From NCBI RefSeq assembly GCF_013388255.1, contig NZ_CP058215.1, forward strand, positions 744,001 to 808,000: a stretch of DNA of 64,000 nucleotides. Reading direction: 5' to 3'. This document shows positions 16,765-25,886 of this stretch, one piece after another; the first letter of the stretch is position 1, and each line of letters starts with the position of its first letter. The notes beneath the pieces were generated by a model that saw only the letters and a program-made list of their open reading frames with translations, was not told where the DNA came from and made no database searches. The translations under genes were made by a program, and so were the position numbers. This DNA comes from Methanolobus zinderi (GTDB lineage Archaea > Halobacteriota > Methanosarcinia > Methanosarcinales > Methanosarcinaceae).

Positions 16765-18855
16765 ATGACCGAAGGTAAGTGGGACGAAAAGTTCAGAACT
16801 TTTCTTAAAAAGTATTACTGGGATAATATTCTCCAGCTTGCAAACGACTATCCTGACCAGCGTAGTCTGTATGTTGATTTTTCCGATCTTGAAATATTTG
16901 ACAGGGAACTGGCGGATGAACTTCTTTTTCATCCCGATGATGTCATTCCGTCTGCTGATAATGCACTCCAGGATATAGACCTCCCTGTTGAGAAATCGCT
17001 GGAAGATGCAAGGGTTCGTTTTGTGAAGATTCCGAATAAAATACCAAATCGTGATCTTAGAAGTAAACATCTTCTGCAACTGGTGGCCATTGACGGTATG
17101 ATAAGAAAAGCCACAGAGGTTCGCCCTAAGATCCTCAATGCAGCTTTTAAGTGCATGCGTTGTGAACATATCACCATGCTTCCTCAAACTGAGCTCAAGT
17201 TTGTGGAACCCATGGAATGTGAGGAAGAAACCTGTGGTAGAAAAGGTCCTTTCAAAATAATGATCAACCAGTCTCTTTTTATCGATGCACAGAAACTGCA
17301 GGTTCAGGAATCGCCAGAGAACCTTAAAGGTGGCTCACAGCCGCAGAGTCTTGACGTGGATGTTGAGGACGACCTTGCAGGGATAGTAAAACCCGGTGAT
17401 CGTGTGATCATCAACGGAATTCTCCGGTCCCACCAGAGGACTACAAGGGAGGGAAAATCACCTTTCTATGACCTTGTCCTGCACGCCAACTCAATCGAAT
17501 ATGTGGATCAGGAGTTCGATGAACTCGCGATATCACCGGAGGATGAGGAAGAGATACTCGCACTCAGCAACAATCCTGAGATCTACAATAAGGTGATCAA
17601 ATCCATTGCACCTTCCATTTACGGCTACGAGGATGTAAAAGAGGCACTTTCCCTTCAGCTCTTCTCAGGTGTTCCAAAACACCTGCCGGATGGTTCCAGG
17701 GTGCGTGGGGATATTCATATGCTGTTCGTGGGAGATCCGGGTGTTGCTAAGAGTCAGTTGCTACGCTATATGGTAAAACTTGCACCAAGGGGTGTTTTTG
17801 CATCAGGAAAAAGTGCATCTTCGAGCGGTCTTACCGCAGCGGCTGTCAGGGACGATCTCGGAGACGGGCGCTGGACCCTGGAAGCAGGTGCTCTTGTGAT
17901 GGCAGATATGGGTATAGCTTCCATTGACGAGATGGACAAGATGAGTTCCGAGGATAAGAGTGCACTTCACGAAGCAATGGAACAGCAGACCATTTCCGTG
18001 GCAAAGGCAGGTATCATTGCCACGTTGAAATCCCGCTGTGCACTTCTGGGAGCTGCAAACCCCAAGTACGGGCGGTTTGACAGGTATGAAGGTATAGCCC
18101 AGCAGATAAGCATGCCTCCGGCACTAATGTCGAGATTTGATATGATCTTCGTGTTGCTGGATACTCCCAACGAGGACATGGACTCAAGGATTGCCAGGCA
18201 CATTCTTAAATCCCATTACGCAGGCGAACTTTCCGAGCAGCGTAAGAATATAATGTCAAGTGAGATCACCCAGGATCAGGTAGATGAACATATGGAGGTA
18301 GTCAAGCCTGACATCGATCCCGACCTTTTGCGCAAATACGTTGCATATGCCCGGAGGAACATCTATCCTGTAATGGAGGATGATGCCCGTGATCACCTTG
18401 TCAAGTTCTACATGGACCTGCGTAAAATGGGTGAGGGTAAAGATTCACCCGTTCCGGTAACAGCCCGTCAGCTTGAAGCACTGGTCAGGCTTGCGGAGGC
18501 AAGTGCAAGGCTTCGGCTCAGTAACGTGGCCACTATGGATGATGCCAAGAGGACGACCAGGATAGTATATGCATGCCTTAAACAGGTTGGAGTTGACCCT
18601 GATACCGGTGTAATGGATGTTGATATTATCGCCTCGGGCACTACCAAGAGCCAGAGGGATAAGATAAAGTTGATTAAAGAAGTAATCAAAACGGTTGGTG
18701 AAAGGCACCCCGGAGGCAAAGCCCCTCTTGAGGAAGTCTATGCTGAAGCACAGGCACAGCAGATAGACAAAGAACATGCTGAAGAGCTTATTTCCAAGAT
18801 GCGCCGCACAGGTGATCTGCTCAAGCCAGATAAAGACCATGTAAAAGTAGTATAA
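16765..18855 (+). CDS. mcm: Replicative DNA helicase MCM
   Basis: 696 residues, full length for an archaeal MCM. The N-terminal domain contains a zinc site (Cys-Met-Arg-Cys near 131-134; two further Cys near 153 and 158). The AAA+ core has Walker A Gly-Asp-Pro-Gly-Val-Ala-Lys-Ser at 323-330, Walker B Ser-Ile-Asp-Glu-Met-Asp at 386-391 and the Ser-Arg-Phe-Asp arginine finger near 458. A winged-helix tail ends it. MCM unwinds DNA ahead of the fork as a hexamer. DUF424 and two coiled-coil genes follow closely on the same strand. Confidence 0.97.
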   Translation: MTEGKWDEKFRTFLKKYYWDNILQLANDYPDQRSLYVDFSDLEIFDRELADELLFHPDDVIPSADNALQDIDLPVEKSLEDARVRFVKIPNKIPNRDLRSKHLLQLVAIDGMIRKATEVRPKILNAAFKCMRCEHITMLPQTELKFVEPMECEEETCGRKGPFKIMINQSLFIDAQKLQVQESPENLKGGSQPQSLDVDVEDDLAGIVKPGDRVIINGILRSHQRTTREGKSPFYDLVLHANSIEYVDQEFDELAISPEDEEEILALSNNPEIYNKVIKSIAPSIYGYEDVKEALSLQLFSGVPKHLPDGSRVRGDIHMLFVGDPGVAKSQLLRYMVKLAPRGVFASGKSASSSGLTAAAVRDDLGDGRWTLEAGALVMADMGIASIDEMDKMSSEDKSALHEAMEQQTISVAKAGIIATLKSRCALLGAANPKYGRFDRYEGIAQQISMPPALMSRFDMIFVLLDTPNEDMDSRIARHILKSHYAGELSEQRKNIMSSEITQDQVDEHMEVVKPDIDPDLLRKYVAYARRNIYPVMEDDARDHLVKFYMDLRKMGEGKDSPVPVTARQLEALVRLAEASARLRLSNVATMDDAKRTTRIVYACLKQVGVDPDTGVMDVDIIASGTTKSQRDKIKLIKEVIKTVGERHPGGKAPLEEVYAEAQAQQIDKEHAEELISKMRRTGDLLKPDKDHVKVV

Positions 18856-18868
18856 TAGATGTGATTTG

Positions 18869-19159
18869 ATGTATCTTAAAATACATAGATCCGGTGATAA
18901 TGTGATCGTTGCCCTTTGCGACAGGGAACTGATCGGAAAGACCCTGAAAGAAGGCGATATAAGTATCACTATTTCGGAGGATTTTTATAAGGGTGACCTT
19001 GTATCGGAAGATAGGGTAAGGGACACCCTGGCAGGTGCCGGCAATATCAATATCTTCGGGGAACGGTCCGTATCCTGTGCCATAGAATGTGGTGTTGTGG
19101 ATAAGGACTGTGTCAGATTTATCGATGGGGTTGCACATGCCCAGGTATTCAGAATTTAA
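18869..19159 (+). CDS. DUF424 family protein
   Basis: 96 residues, an archaeal DUF424 protein (Met-Tyr-Leu-Lys-Ile-His-Arg-Ser-Gly; central Asn-Ile-Asn-Ile-Phe-Gly-Glu-Arg-Ser-Val). The family is small, widespread in archaea and of unknown function, though genomic context often links it to information processing. I choose ATG 18869 over TTG 18866. It starts 13 bases after mcm and is probably cotranscribed. Confidence 0.85.
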   Translation: MYLKIHRSGDNVIVALCDRELIGKTLKEGDISITISEDFYKGDLVSEDRVRDTLAGAGNINIFGERSVSCAIECGVVDKDCVRFIDGVAHAQVFRI

Positions 19160-19176
19160 GATTGTGAGGTGTATCT

Positions 19177-19845
19177 ATGAGTGACAGTGCCCAGGATGGA
19201 ACTGCTGTAGATATTACTACCTATGAGAAACAGGAACTCCTTGAAAAGGTAATTGACAAGCATAAACGTTTTTTGGACGAATATACATCAGAGCTAAGCG
19301 GGATAGAGAACCGGATGGAATCCCTGAACTCTGTCATAAGTTCTTCCAAGCAGAAAAAAGAAGAAATGAACAGTAAGCTGGATATCCTGGCTGAAAAGAG
19401 GCAGTTATTCTACCATCAGGCTGAAAAGGAACTGGATGATCTCAAATCACTAGCTGAAGGTGATTCTGCATTCCTGAAGGCTTTAAGGGAAGTTTCAGCA
19501 GAGGTCTCAAAGGCAAAGACCCAGCTTCCGCCGGAAGAGGAGAAAAAGATTGTCAATTCCATTCTTGAGAATCTGTCCTCGCTCAGTCCAGACAATTCCA
19601 ATATCAGGGATGCTGTGGCTTTAGCCAAAGCAAGGGTAAACGATGCCCTTGCATCAAGTACGGAGCTGTCCTCTATAAAGAACTCTGATGTGGATTTTGA
19701 TAAAGAGAAGGCAGATTCTGAAAAAGAACTAAATGAAATAGCTCCCCGGCACAAATGGCTTGAGAACCGTATAGGCAGTCACAGGGAAGCGCTGGACTAC
19801 TGGAAGAAACTGTCATCAGGACAGGTAAATGAGGTGAAGGCATGA
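19177..19845 (+). CDS. Coiled-coil protein downstream of MCM
   Basis: 222 residues, highly charged, with heptad-like coiled coil at about 15-95 and 165-215. No membrane helix, no catalytic motif. A GAGGTG ribosome site precedes the ATG. Its last four bases overlap the start of the next coiled-coil gene, so the two products are probably made together and may form a complex. No function known to me. Confidence 0.75.
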   Translation: MSDSAQDGTAVDITTYEKQELLEKVIDKHKRFLDEYTSELSGIENRMESLNSVISSSKQKKEEMNSKLDILAEKRQLFYHQAEKELDDLKSLAEGDSAFLKALREVSAEVSKAKTQLPPEEEKKIVNSILENLSSLSPDNSNIRDAVALAKARVNDALASSTELSSIKNSDVDFDKEKADSEKELNEIAPRHKWLENRIGSHREALDYWKKLSSGQVNEVKA

Positions 19846-20762
19846 CCGATGATCTTTCAAACATGTCAGAAAAAGAGTTAAAGAACAAGGTCAATGATCT
19901 CAGGACCCAAATAGGCCAGCATGACAGGGAGTTAAAATCCATCTATAAGGAGTTAAAACTCCACCGCACCAATATGGATGATCTCAAAACAAAGCGCAAT
20001 GAACTGAACTCTCAGGTAAAAGCACTTGTTAAAAAGGCCCGTGAAGCCAAATCCAAAAGGGATGCCTTCAATGAAAAGATAGCTTCTCTTAAATCTACAA
20101 GGAATGAGATCCAGGATAATAAACGCCAGTGTTCTTCCGAGATATCCGAACTAAAAAGCAAGCGTGATGACCTGAATAAAATTTCAAAGGGAAGTGTTGA
20201 AACTCTTTCAAAATCCTATGTTGCTGACCTTGATGTTTTCGTAAATGCTGACATCCCTTTAAATCATGAAATAGATCTGTATGAGAGATTGCTTTCAATG
20301 AAGGAGCGTCTTGATGCAGCCTTTGATGCGAACGAGGTTCATCAGGAACTTATACAAGCATATGAAAGTTCAAAGGAAGTATTCGATACCCATGCGGATG
20401 TGGGTGATGAGATCCAGGGGCTTGCGGAACAGTCACAGAAGTATCATCTTGAGATGATCGATATATACAAGCAGGTTGATGAAGTACGCAAGGAGGCTGA
20501 TCTTGCACATTCCCAGATCACTGCAAAGTTCGAAGCTACCGCACCTATCAGGGAAAGGATCGATCCTCTCAAGGAAAAAATAGCTCACCTGAGAGAAGAA
20601 CTGGATGTCTATCTGGAGAAACTCAACGAAATAAATCTTGAAAAGGATGAGAAGAAACAGGAAGAACATCTGGAATCAGCTAAAGAGAAACTTGATAAGA
20701 ATGGCAGATTAAGCCTTGAGGATCTCAAGGTCCTGATGGAAAAGGGAGATCTTAAATTCTGA
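19842..20762 (+). CDS. Archaeal coiled-coil protein, COG1340-like
   Basis: 306 residues, nearly all predicted coiled coil: heptads run about 1-115, then a helical break near 125-165, then 170-290. It resembles the archaeal COG1340 group of rod-like proteins found near replication or chromosome genes. No enzymatic motif. The ATGA overlap with the preceding gene, and position in the mcm unit, suggest a structural partner of chromosome or cell-division machinery (inference). Confidence 0.78.
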   Translation: MTDDLSNMSEKELKNKVNDLRTQIGQHDRELKSIYKELKLHRTNMDDLKTKRNELNSQVKALVKKAREAKSKRDAFNEKIASLKSTRNEIQDNKRQCSSEISELKSKRDDLNKISKGSVETLSKSYVADLDVFVNADIPLNHEIDLYERLLSMKERLDAAFDANEVHQELIQAYESSKEVFDTHADVGDEIQGLAEQSQKYHLEMIDIYKQVDEVRKEADLAHSQITAKFEATAPIRERIDPLKEKIAHLREELDVYLEKLNEINLEKDEKKQEEHLESAKEKLDKNGRLSLEDLKVLMEKGDLKF

Positions 20763-20799
20763 AATGACGGGTATGTCCCGTTATTTTTACTTTTCCTGT

Positions 20800-21402
20800 T
20801 TATTTTTGGTCACGTTCTTTCCTGGCAAAATAGTATGTGACAGTTGTCAGTACTATGGATGCAATTAGAATCCCAAATCCGGGTATTGACCTGCTGTTGT
20901 CTTCTGACTGGTCATCTGCTATATCGTCCTGCGATTGGTTATCCTCTGTGTCTTCATGTACCTCAGGTTCCGGAAGTGCCGGATCCAGGTACTGGTAAAC
21001 CGGTTTGAATGTGACAAGTTCTCCGCTGGGGCTTGTGTATATGGTATCCATGGTGATGTTCAGGATTTCCCTGTTATGGGAGTAGACAAGACTCTCGCCT
21101 TCACCCAGTATGCCTTCGTGCAGGATTTCCCCGTTAAGAGAAAGCTCTACCCAGACTCTGTCATTTGCCGGATTGACGCTTTTGACCCTGAGCTGATATC
21201 CCTGGTCAAATGACCAGCTCTCACCGGTAGTCAGGAAGATGCCTGTTCCGTTTAAAAGCAGTTCATCCTCTGCGCATGTGACGGCCGGAATAGAAGATAA
21301 TAAAAAAAGTACCAGAACTAGGGTGATTATGATGTTTCGGAGGTCCTTTGGATTTTTCTTTCTGATCGGACCATTATTTGCTATACCGGCAGCGTCCTGC
21401 AA
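20800..21402 (-). CDS. Surface protein with one S-layer-type domain and PGF-CTERM anchor
   Basis: About 200 residues. A hydrophobic N-terminal segment ending Val-Thr-Cys-Ala looks like a signal peptide. The middle (Gly-Tyr-Gln-Leu-Arg-Val-Lys, Val-Trp-Val-Glu-Leu-Ser-Leu-Asn-Gly) resembles a single copy of the Methanosarcina S-layer duplication domain. An Asp/Gln/Asn-rich linker leads to Pro-Gly-Phe-Gly, a hydrophobic helix and Arg-Lys-Glu-Arg, the PGF-CTERM sorting signal for archaeosortase. The start is unclear: TTG 21402 behind GGAG overlaps birA by 29 bases; a coupled ATG at 21375 is out of frame. Confidence 0.7.
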   Translation of the reverse strand: MQDAAGIANNGPIRKKNPKDLRNIIITLVLVLFLLSSIPAVTCAEDELLLNGTGIFLTTGESWSFDQGYQLRVKSVNPANDRVWVELSLNGEILHEGILGEGESLVYSHNREILNITMDTIYTSPSGELVTFKPVYQYLDPALPEPEVHEDTEDNQSQDDIADDQSEDNSRSIPGFGILIASIVLTTVTYYFARKERDQK

Positions 21403-22345
21403 TGATCTCCTCTCTGACGTTGTTCTTTGTTTTGACAAGAAGTGCACCTTTGTCGGTAACGCCTACCGCCTTACCTTCGATTATCTTTACAGGCGTTGTG
21501 ACGGTCACTTCTTTTCCGATGGTATCGGAGAGGGATATCCACTCACTGACGATATCCGAGAACTTCTGTGTGGTAAATTTGATGTATTGCTGCTCGAGCT
21601 CAAAGAGCAGTTGTTTCATGAAAGCGATCCTGTCGATGGGTTTTCCGACTTCTTCTTCAAGACTTGTGGAATCTTCCCTGATCTCTTCCCTGAATTCACT
21701 CTGCCTGACATTTGCATTGATGCCGATTCCGAGAATTACATGGTCTATCTTCTCCACTTCAGCATCTACTTCCGTTAGTATCCCGCAGACCTTTTTCCCA
21801 TGAATGAGCACATCATTCGGCCATTTGATGCGGGCATCCACTCCCAGCTCGCGCATAGCCTTGCTGACGGCCAGGCCGGCAACAAGTGTTATCTTTGCTG
21901 TGTACTCAAGGGGAACAGAAGGTTTTAGAATGACCGAGAACCAGATGCCGCCCGGAAGTGATTGCCATTCACTTCCCATGCGCCCGCGCCCTTTTTTCTG
22001 GGTTTCCGCTATGACAACGGTACCCTCTGGACACTTTGCCGCAAGCTCTTTTGCAATGCTGTTGGTGGATTCCACTTCGTTATAGTAAAGAATCTCTCTC
22101 CCAAGCAGGCTCGTCTCAAGCCCGGCTTTTATTTGCTCGGGATAAAGCATGTCAGGTGAGGATTTCAAGGCATAGCCTACTTTTGGGGAGGACTTGATCT
22201 CATAACCGTCCTTTCTGATCTCTCTTATGTATTTCCAGACCATTGCACGTGTTATGCCAAGCTTTGATCCGATCTCCTGCCCGGATACCGGTTTGCCTCC
22301 CGAACTCTGAAGTATTCTGATAATCTCGGCTTTGTTCCCATTCAC
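21374..22345 (-). CDS. birA: Biotin protein ligase with N-terminal HTH (BirA)
   Basis: 323 residues. A winged helix-turn-helix domain (about 1-60, with Leu-Gly-Ile-Thr-Arg-Ala-Met-Val-Trp-Lys) precedes the ligase domain, whose Gly-Arg-Gly-Arg-Met-Gly loop (about 117-122) and Lys-Trp-Pro-Asn-Asp motif (about 180-184) activate biotin as biotinyl-AMP. It should biotinylate PycB encoded upstream. The HTH means it may also repress biotin-linked genes. GTG 22345 follows GGTGAG. Third gene of pycB-pycA-birA. Confidence 0.95.
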   Translation of the reverse strand: MNGNKAEIIRILQSSGGKPVSGQEIGSKLGITRAMVWKYIREIRKDGYEIKSSPKVGYALKSSPDMLYPEQIKAGLETSLLGREILYYNEVESTNSIAKELAAKCPEGTVVIAETQKKGRGRMGSEWQSLPGGIWFSVILKPSVPLEYTAKITLVAGLAVSKAMRELGVDARIKWPNDVLIHGKKVCGILTEVDAEVEKIDHVILGIGINANVRQSEFREEIREDSTSLEEEVGKPIDRIAFMKQLLFELEQQYIKFTTQKFSDIVSEWISLSDTIGKEVTVTTPVKIIEGKAVGVTDKGALLVKTKNNVREEIIAGRCRYSK

Positions 22346-22358
22346 AGCTATCTCACCA

Positions 22359-22369
22359 GTGAATAATTA
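22359..22369. promoter_or_regulatory. Candidate BirA-linked motif before birA
   Basis: GTGAATAATTA lies 14-24 bases before the birA start. The same 11 bases occur upstream of pycB at 25670-25680, and ten of them again at 25684-25693. Possible operator shared by biotin genes; the AT-rich setting makes chance possible. Confidence 0.35.
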
Positions 22370-22400
22370 GTCCCTAAACTATATATTACTCACAGATTAA

Positions 22401-23882
22401 TTATTTTTTCTGTTTCTCCACAGCTTCCATATAGGAACCTACGGCTGCAGTGATAGCTGCAATTTTCTGCTCCCGGTTATCGAGTGCTGATGCCAGGGTA
22501 ACCCCTTTTTCCAACTCTTCTTTTACGACCTTCTTTACATCCTCTATGATATTGTGTTCGTCGATGAAATGTGTGGTAAGCTTACCTTCTCTGAAGGCCT
22601 GATGTTGCAGTACAGCCTTGTGGAACGGGATATTTGTTGTAACACCCACGACCACATACTCGTACAGGGCACGCTTCATGCGGTCAATGGCCTCTTCTCT
22701 GGTCTGTCCCCATGCACAGAGTTTTGAGATCATGGAATCGTAATAGGGAGATATTGTGTATCCCATGTGGACTCCGCTGTCAACCCGTATTCCGGGGCCA
22801 CCTGCGGAACGATATCTTCTGATCTTACCTGGTGATGGTGAAAAATCGTTAAGAGGATCCTCTGCATTTATACGGCATTCGATCGCCCAGCCTCTGTGGG
22901 TTATATCTTCCTGCTTGAAGGGCAGCTTCTCTCCCCATGCAATACGTAACTGCTGTTTTGCAAGGTCGATACCGGTGATCATTTCGGTGATGGTGTGCTC
23001 TACCTGCAGCCTGGTATTGACTTCAAGGAAATAGAACTCTCCTTTGGAATAGAGGAACTCAACGGTACCTGCGTTCTCATAACCGATTGCTTTGGCAGCT
23101 CTGACTGCGGTCTCTCCCATTTCTTTACGGAGTTCGGGCGTCATGACCGGAGATGGAGCTTCCTCTATGAGCTTCTGGTGTCTGCGCTGTATGGAACATT
23201 CCCTTTCCATTACATAGACTACATCCCCGTACTTGTCGGCAAGGATCTGGAATTCTATGTGCCGTGGTTCCTCCACATATTTCTCAATGAATACTGTGGG
23301 ATCTCCGAAAGCCGAAGACGCAACTGACTGGATGGACTGAAGCGCGGTCTTGAAACCTTCCTTGGAGTGTACGATCTTCATTCCGATTCCGCCGCCACCG
23401 GCAGATGCTTTGATCATTACCGGATAGCCTATGGAATCTGCGATCTCCACCGCTTCTTCTTCACTTGCCACGGCTCCCTCGGTTCCTGGAACAACAGGGA
23501 CGCCTGCCTTTATCATTGTATTTCTTGCAGCAATCTTGCTACCCATCTGGTCTATTGCCTTGCTTGGCGGACCGATAAACACGATTCCTGCTTCTTCACA
23601 CTTTCTGGCAAATGTGCTGTTCTCAGAAAGAAAACCATAGCCCGGATGTACTGCTTCCGCTCCGCTCTCAAGTGCTACTTCTATTATCTTGTCAATATTG
23701 AGGTAGCTCTGGCTGGAGGGTGCGGGGCCGATATAGTAAGCTTCGTCTGCATATTTTGTAAAGAGAGCGTTCTTATCAGCTTCCGAGTAAACCGCTACCG
23801 TCTGGACTCCAAGTTCCCGACATGCTCTCATCGCCCTGATGGCGATCTCACCGCGGTTTGCAACAAGTACCTTTTTGAACAT
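22401..23882 (-). CDS. pycA: Pyruvate carboxylase subunit A (biotin carboxylase)
   Basis: 493 residues. ATP-grasp biotin carboxylase: N-terminal [10 protein letters not shown], the Gly-Gly-Gly-Gly-Ile-Gly-Met loop (about 163-169), [10 protein letters not shown] and [10 protein letters not shown]. It carboxylates biotin on PycB with bicarbonate and ATP; PycB then makes oxaloacetate from pyruvate for the incomplete TCA route of methanogens. The last 45 residues are a methanogen-type helical tail. It starts 10 bases after pycB. Confidence 0.95.
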   Translation of the reverse strand: MFKKVLVANRGEIAIRAMRACRELGVQTVAVYSEADKNALFTKYADEAYYIGPAPSSQSYLNIDKIIEVALESGAEAVHPGYGFLSENSTFARKCEEAGIVFIGPPSKAIDQMGSKIAARNTMIKAGVPVVPGTEGAVASEEEAVEIADSIGYPVMIKASAGGGGIGMKIVHSKEGFKTALQSIQSVASSAFGDPTVFIEKYVEEPRHIEFQILADKYGDVVYVMERECSIQRRHQKLIEEAPSPVMTPELRKEMGETAVRAAKAIGYENAGTVEFLYSKGEFYFLEVNTRLQVEHTITEMITGIDLAKQQLRIAWGEKLPFKQEDITHRGWAIECRINAEDPLNDFSPSPGKIRRYRSAGGPGIRVDSGVHMGYTISPYYDSMISKLCAWGQTREEAIDRMKRALYEYVVVGVTTNIPFHKAVLQHQAFREGKLTTHFIDEHNIIEDVKKVVKEELEKGVTLASALDNREQKIAAITAAVGSYMEAVEKQKK

Positions 23883-23892
23883 ACTTACTCCC

Positions 23893-25617
23893 TCAATCGA
23901 TACTCATAAGCACACAACCGGAGGTTACGGCATCACCTTCAGCGATAAATATCTCTTTTACAGTTCCTCCGTGTGGTGCATGGATGGCGTTCTCCATCTT
24001 CATGGCTTCTATCACACAGACAGTGTCACCTTCGTTGATCTGCTGTCCTACGTCTACTTTTAGGGACAGTACCATTCCCTGCATGTGGCTGGTAACTGCT
24101 CCGGCCACGGATTCAGGTGTGACCTCTTCCTTTGTCTCCTCAACTGCTACGCCTCCCACGGGATTGACCTTAACATTGTACATCTCTCCGTCAACTTCTA
24201 CCTTGAAAGCTGTGGGTACTATAGCAGGGCTGGCTGATGCACACGGATTTTGCTCTGTGCTGACTGGTACGAGCTCCTCTTCCTCTACTTCTCCCTTGAG
24301 GAATGCCGGAGCGATAGCAGGATACAGGATGTATGTCAGTATGTCCTCTTCCTTTTTCACGAGGCCCATTTCCTCTGCTTGCTTTTTCATCTTCTCGTAT
24401 TCAGGCTCGAGAAGGTCTGCAGGCCTGCATGTGATAGGATCTTCGTCTCCTATGATCTTTCCGACCATTGCATCATCGATCTTTTGGGGTGGTCTGCCGT
24501 AGAGGCCGCGCACGTAGTCCTTTACTTCCTTGGGAATGACCTTGTAACGCTCTCCCATGAGGACGTTCAGCACCGCCTGGGTTCCAACTATCTGGCTTGT
24601 TGGTGTAACAAGCGGAGGGTATCCGAGCTCTGCCCTGACCTTTGGCATTTCTGCAAGTACGTCGTTGTACTTATCAAGAGCATTCTGTTCCTTAAGCTGG
24701 GACACAAGGTTTGAAAGCATACCTCCGGGTATCTGGTAAAGCAGCACGTTGGTGTCGATCTGCTCGGATATCGGGTTGAGGACACATCTGTATTCCTCTT
24801 TGAGTTCCTTGAAGTATTCCGCAACCTCTGCTATGAGCTCGAGGTCCAGTCCGGTGGCACGCTTTGTTTCTGCCAGTGCCGCAACTATGGACTCTGTAGG
24901 TGGCTGGGAAGTACCCCAAGCGAATGGTGAGAGTGCGGTATCAAGTACGTCAACCCCTGCCCTGCATGCGGCAGTGTAGCTCATGGGTGCCATTCCGGAT
25001 GTACAATGGCAGTGCAGATCCACGGGGAGATTGACTTCGCTTTTAAGGGCTTTTACAAGGTCATATGCCTGCTGTGGTGAGATAAGTCCTGCCATATCCT
25101 TGATACACAGGGAATCACATTCAAGTTCTGCAAGTCCCTTTCCAAGCTCTACATACTTCTCAATTGTATGTACTGGACTTATGGTGTAACAGATAGTTCC
25201 CTGGACATGTGCGCCTTCTTTTTTGGCTACGGTGATCGCCTTTTCCATATTGCGGATATCGTTCACCGCGTCAAAGACCCTGAATATATCGATTCCGTTC
25301 TCGTAAGCCTTTTTGACGAACTTCTCGACTACATCATCAGAATAGTGTCTGTAACCTACCAGGTTCTGTCCCCGCAGGAGCATCTGGGCTGGTGTGTTTT
25401 TCATGTGTTTTTTCAGTTCCCTCAACCTCTCCCAAGGGTCTTCGTTCAGGTATCTTATGGAACTGTCAAATGTAGCACCACCCCACATCTCAAGTGAAAA
25501 ATATCCTATCTCGTCCAGTTTGTCGACTACTGGCAGCATATTGCGGGTGCGCATTCTGGTCGCAATAAGAGACTGATGCGCATCTCGAAGAATGGTTTCA
25601 GTTATTTTTACTTTCAT
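23893..25617 (-). CDS. pycB: Pyruvate carboxylase subunit B (carboxyltransferase and biotin carrier)
   Basis: 574 residues. The carboxyltransferase TIM barrel starts with [11 protein letters not shown] (6-16), uses Asp/His metal ligands (Leu-His-Cys-His near 200) and is followed by a conserved PYC_OADA domain. The biotin carrier at the C-terminus has Glu-Ala-Met-Lys-Met with the acceptor Lys540. It resembles oxaloacetate decarboxylase alpha, but pairing with pycA and birA and no sodium-pump subunits favours pyruvate carboxylase. GGAGGAG precedes the ATG. First gene of its operon. Confidence 0.95.
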   Translation of the reverse strand: MKVKITETILRDAHQSLIATRMRTRNMLPVVDKLDEIGYFSLEMWGGATFDSSIRYLNEDPWERLRELKKHMKNTPAQMLLRGQNLVGYRHYSDDVVEKFVKKAYENGIDIFRVFDAVNDIRNMEKAITVAKKEGAHVQGTICYTISPVHTIEKYVELGKGLAELECDSLCIKDMAGLISPQQAYDLVKALKSEVNLPVDLHCHCTSGMAPMSYTAACRAGVDVLDTALSPFAWGTSQPPTESIVAALAETKRATGLDLELIAEVAEYFKELKEEYRCVLNPISEQIDTNVLLYQIPGGMLSNLVSQLKEQNALDKYNDVLAEMPKVRAELGYPPLVTPTSQIVGTQAVLNVLMGERYKVIPKEVKDYVRGLYGRPPQKIDDAMVGKIIGDEDPITCRPADLLEPEYEKMKKQAEEMGLVKKEEDILTYILYPAIAPAFLKGEVEEEELVPVSTEQNPCASASPAIVPTAFKVEVDGEMYNVKVNPVGGVAVEETKEEVTPESVAGAVTSHMQGMVLSLKVDVGQQINEGDTVCVIEAMKMENAIHAPHGGTVKEIFIAEGDAVTSGCVLMSID

Positions 25618-25669
25618 GGGACTCCTCCGGGAAATAATTCCTGTATCAGTGTTTAGTATATCTACTATT

Positions 25670-25745
25670 GTGAATAATTACTATGAATAATTATTAAAGG
25701 TCATCTGGCAATAGGTCTCAGATGAATTTCTATCTTATATATCAT
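25670..25745 (-). promoter_or_regulatory. pycB promoter and candidate operators
   Basis: A minus-strand TATA (TATATAAGATA) lies near 25734-25744, so transcription should start near 25710. TCATCTG (25701-25707) and CAGATGA (25719-25725) form a perfect inverted repeat around that point. Downstream, TGAATAATTA occurs at 25671-25680 and 25684-25693, 13 bases apart, matching the motif before birA. Confidence 0.4.
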
Positions 25746-25886
25746 GTTCTTTTATGTAGTTTCTGGTAAGCACTTATATATCTTTCAAAACAGCACTCTC
25801 ATGACAAAGTCTACATAAAAAAATTAGCATGAATATAGCTTTTTTAGACCCTGTCGGGTACAGGTTATCATTGAAGCAAAGTCATA

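Noticed and set aside
23893-25617. Oxaloacetate decarboxylase alpha subunit (sodium pump)
   Set aside because: No beta or gamma membrane subunits; neighbouring pycA and birA indicate pyruvate carboxylase.
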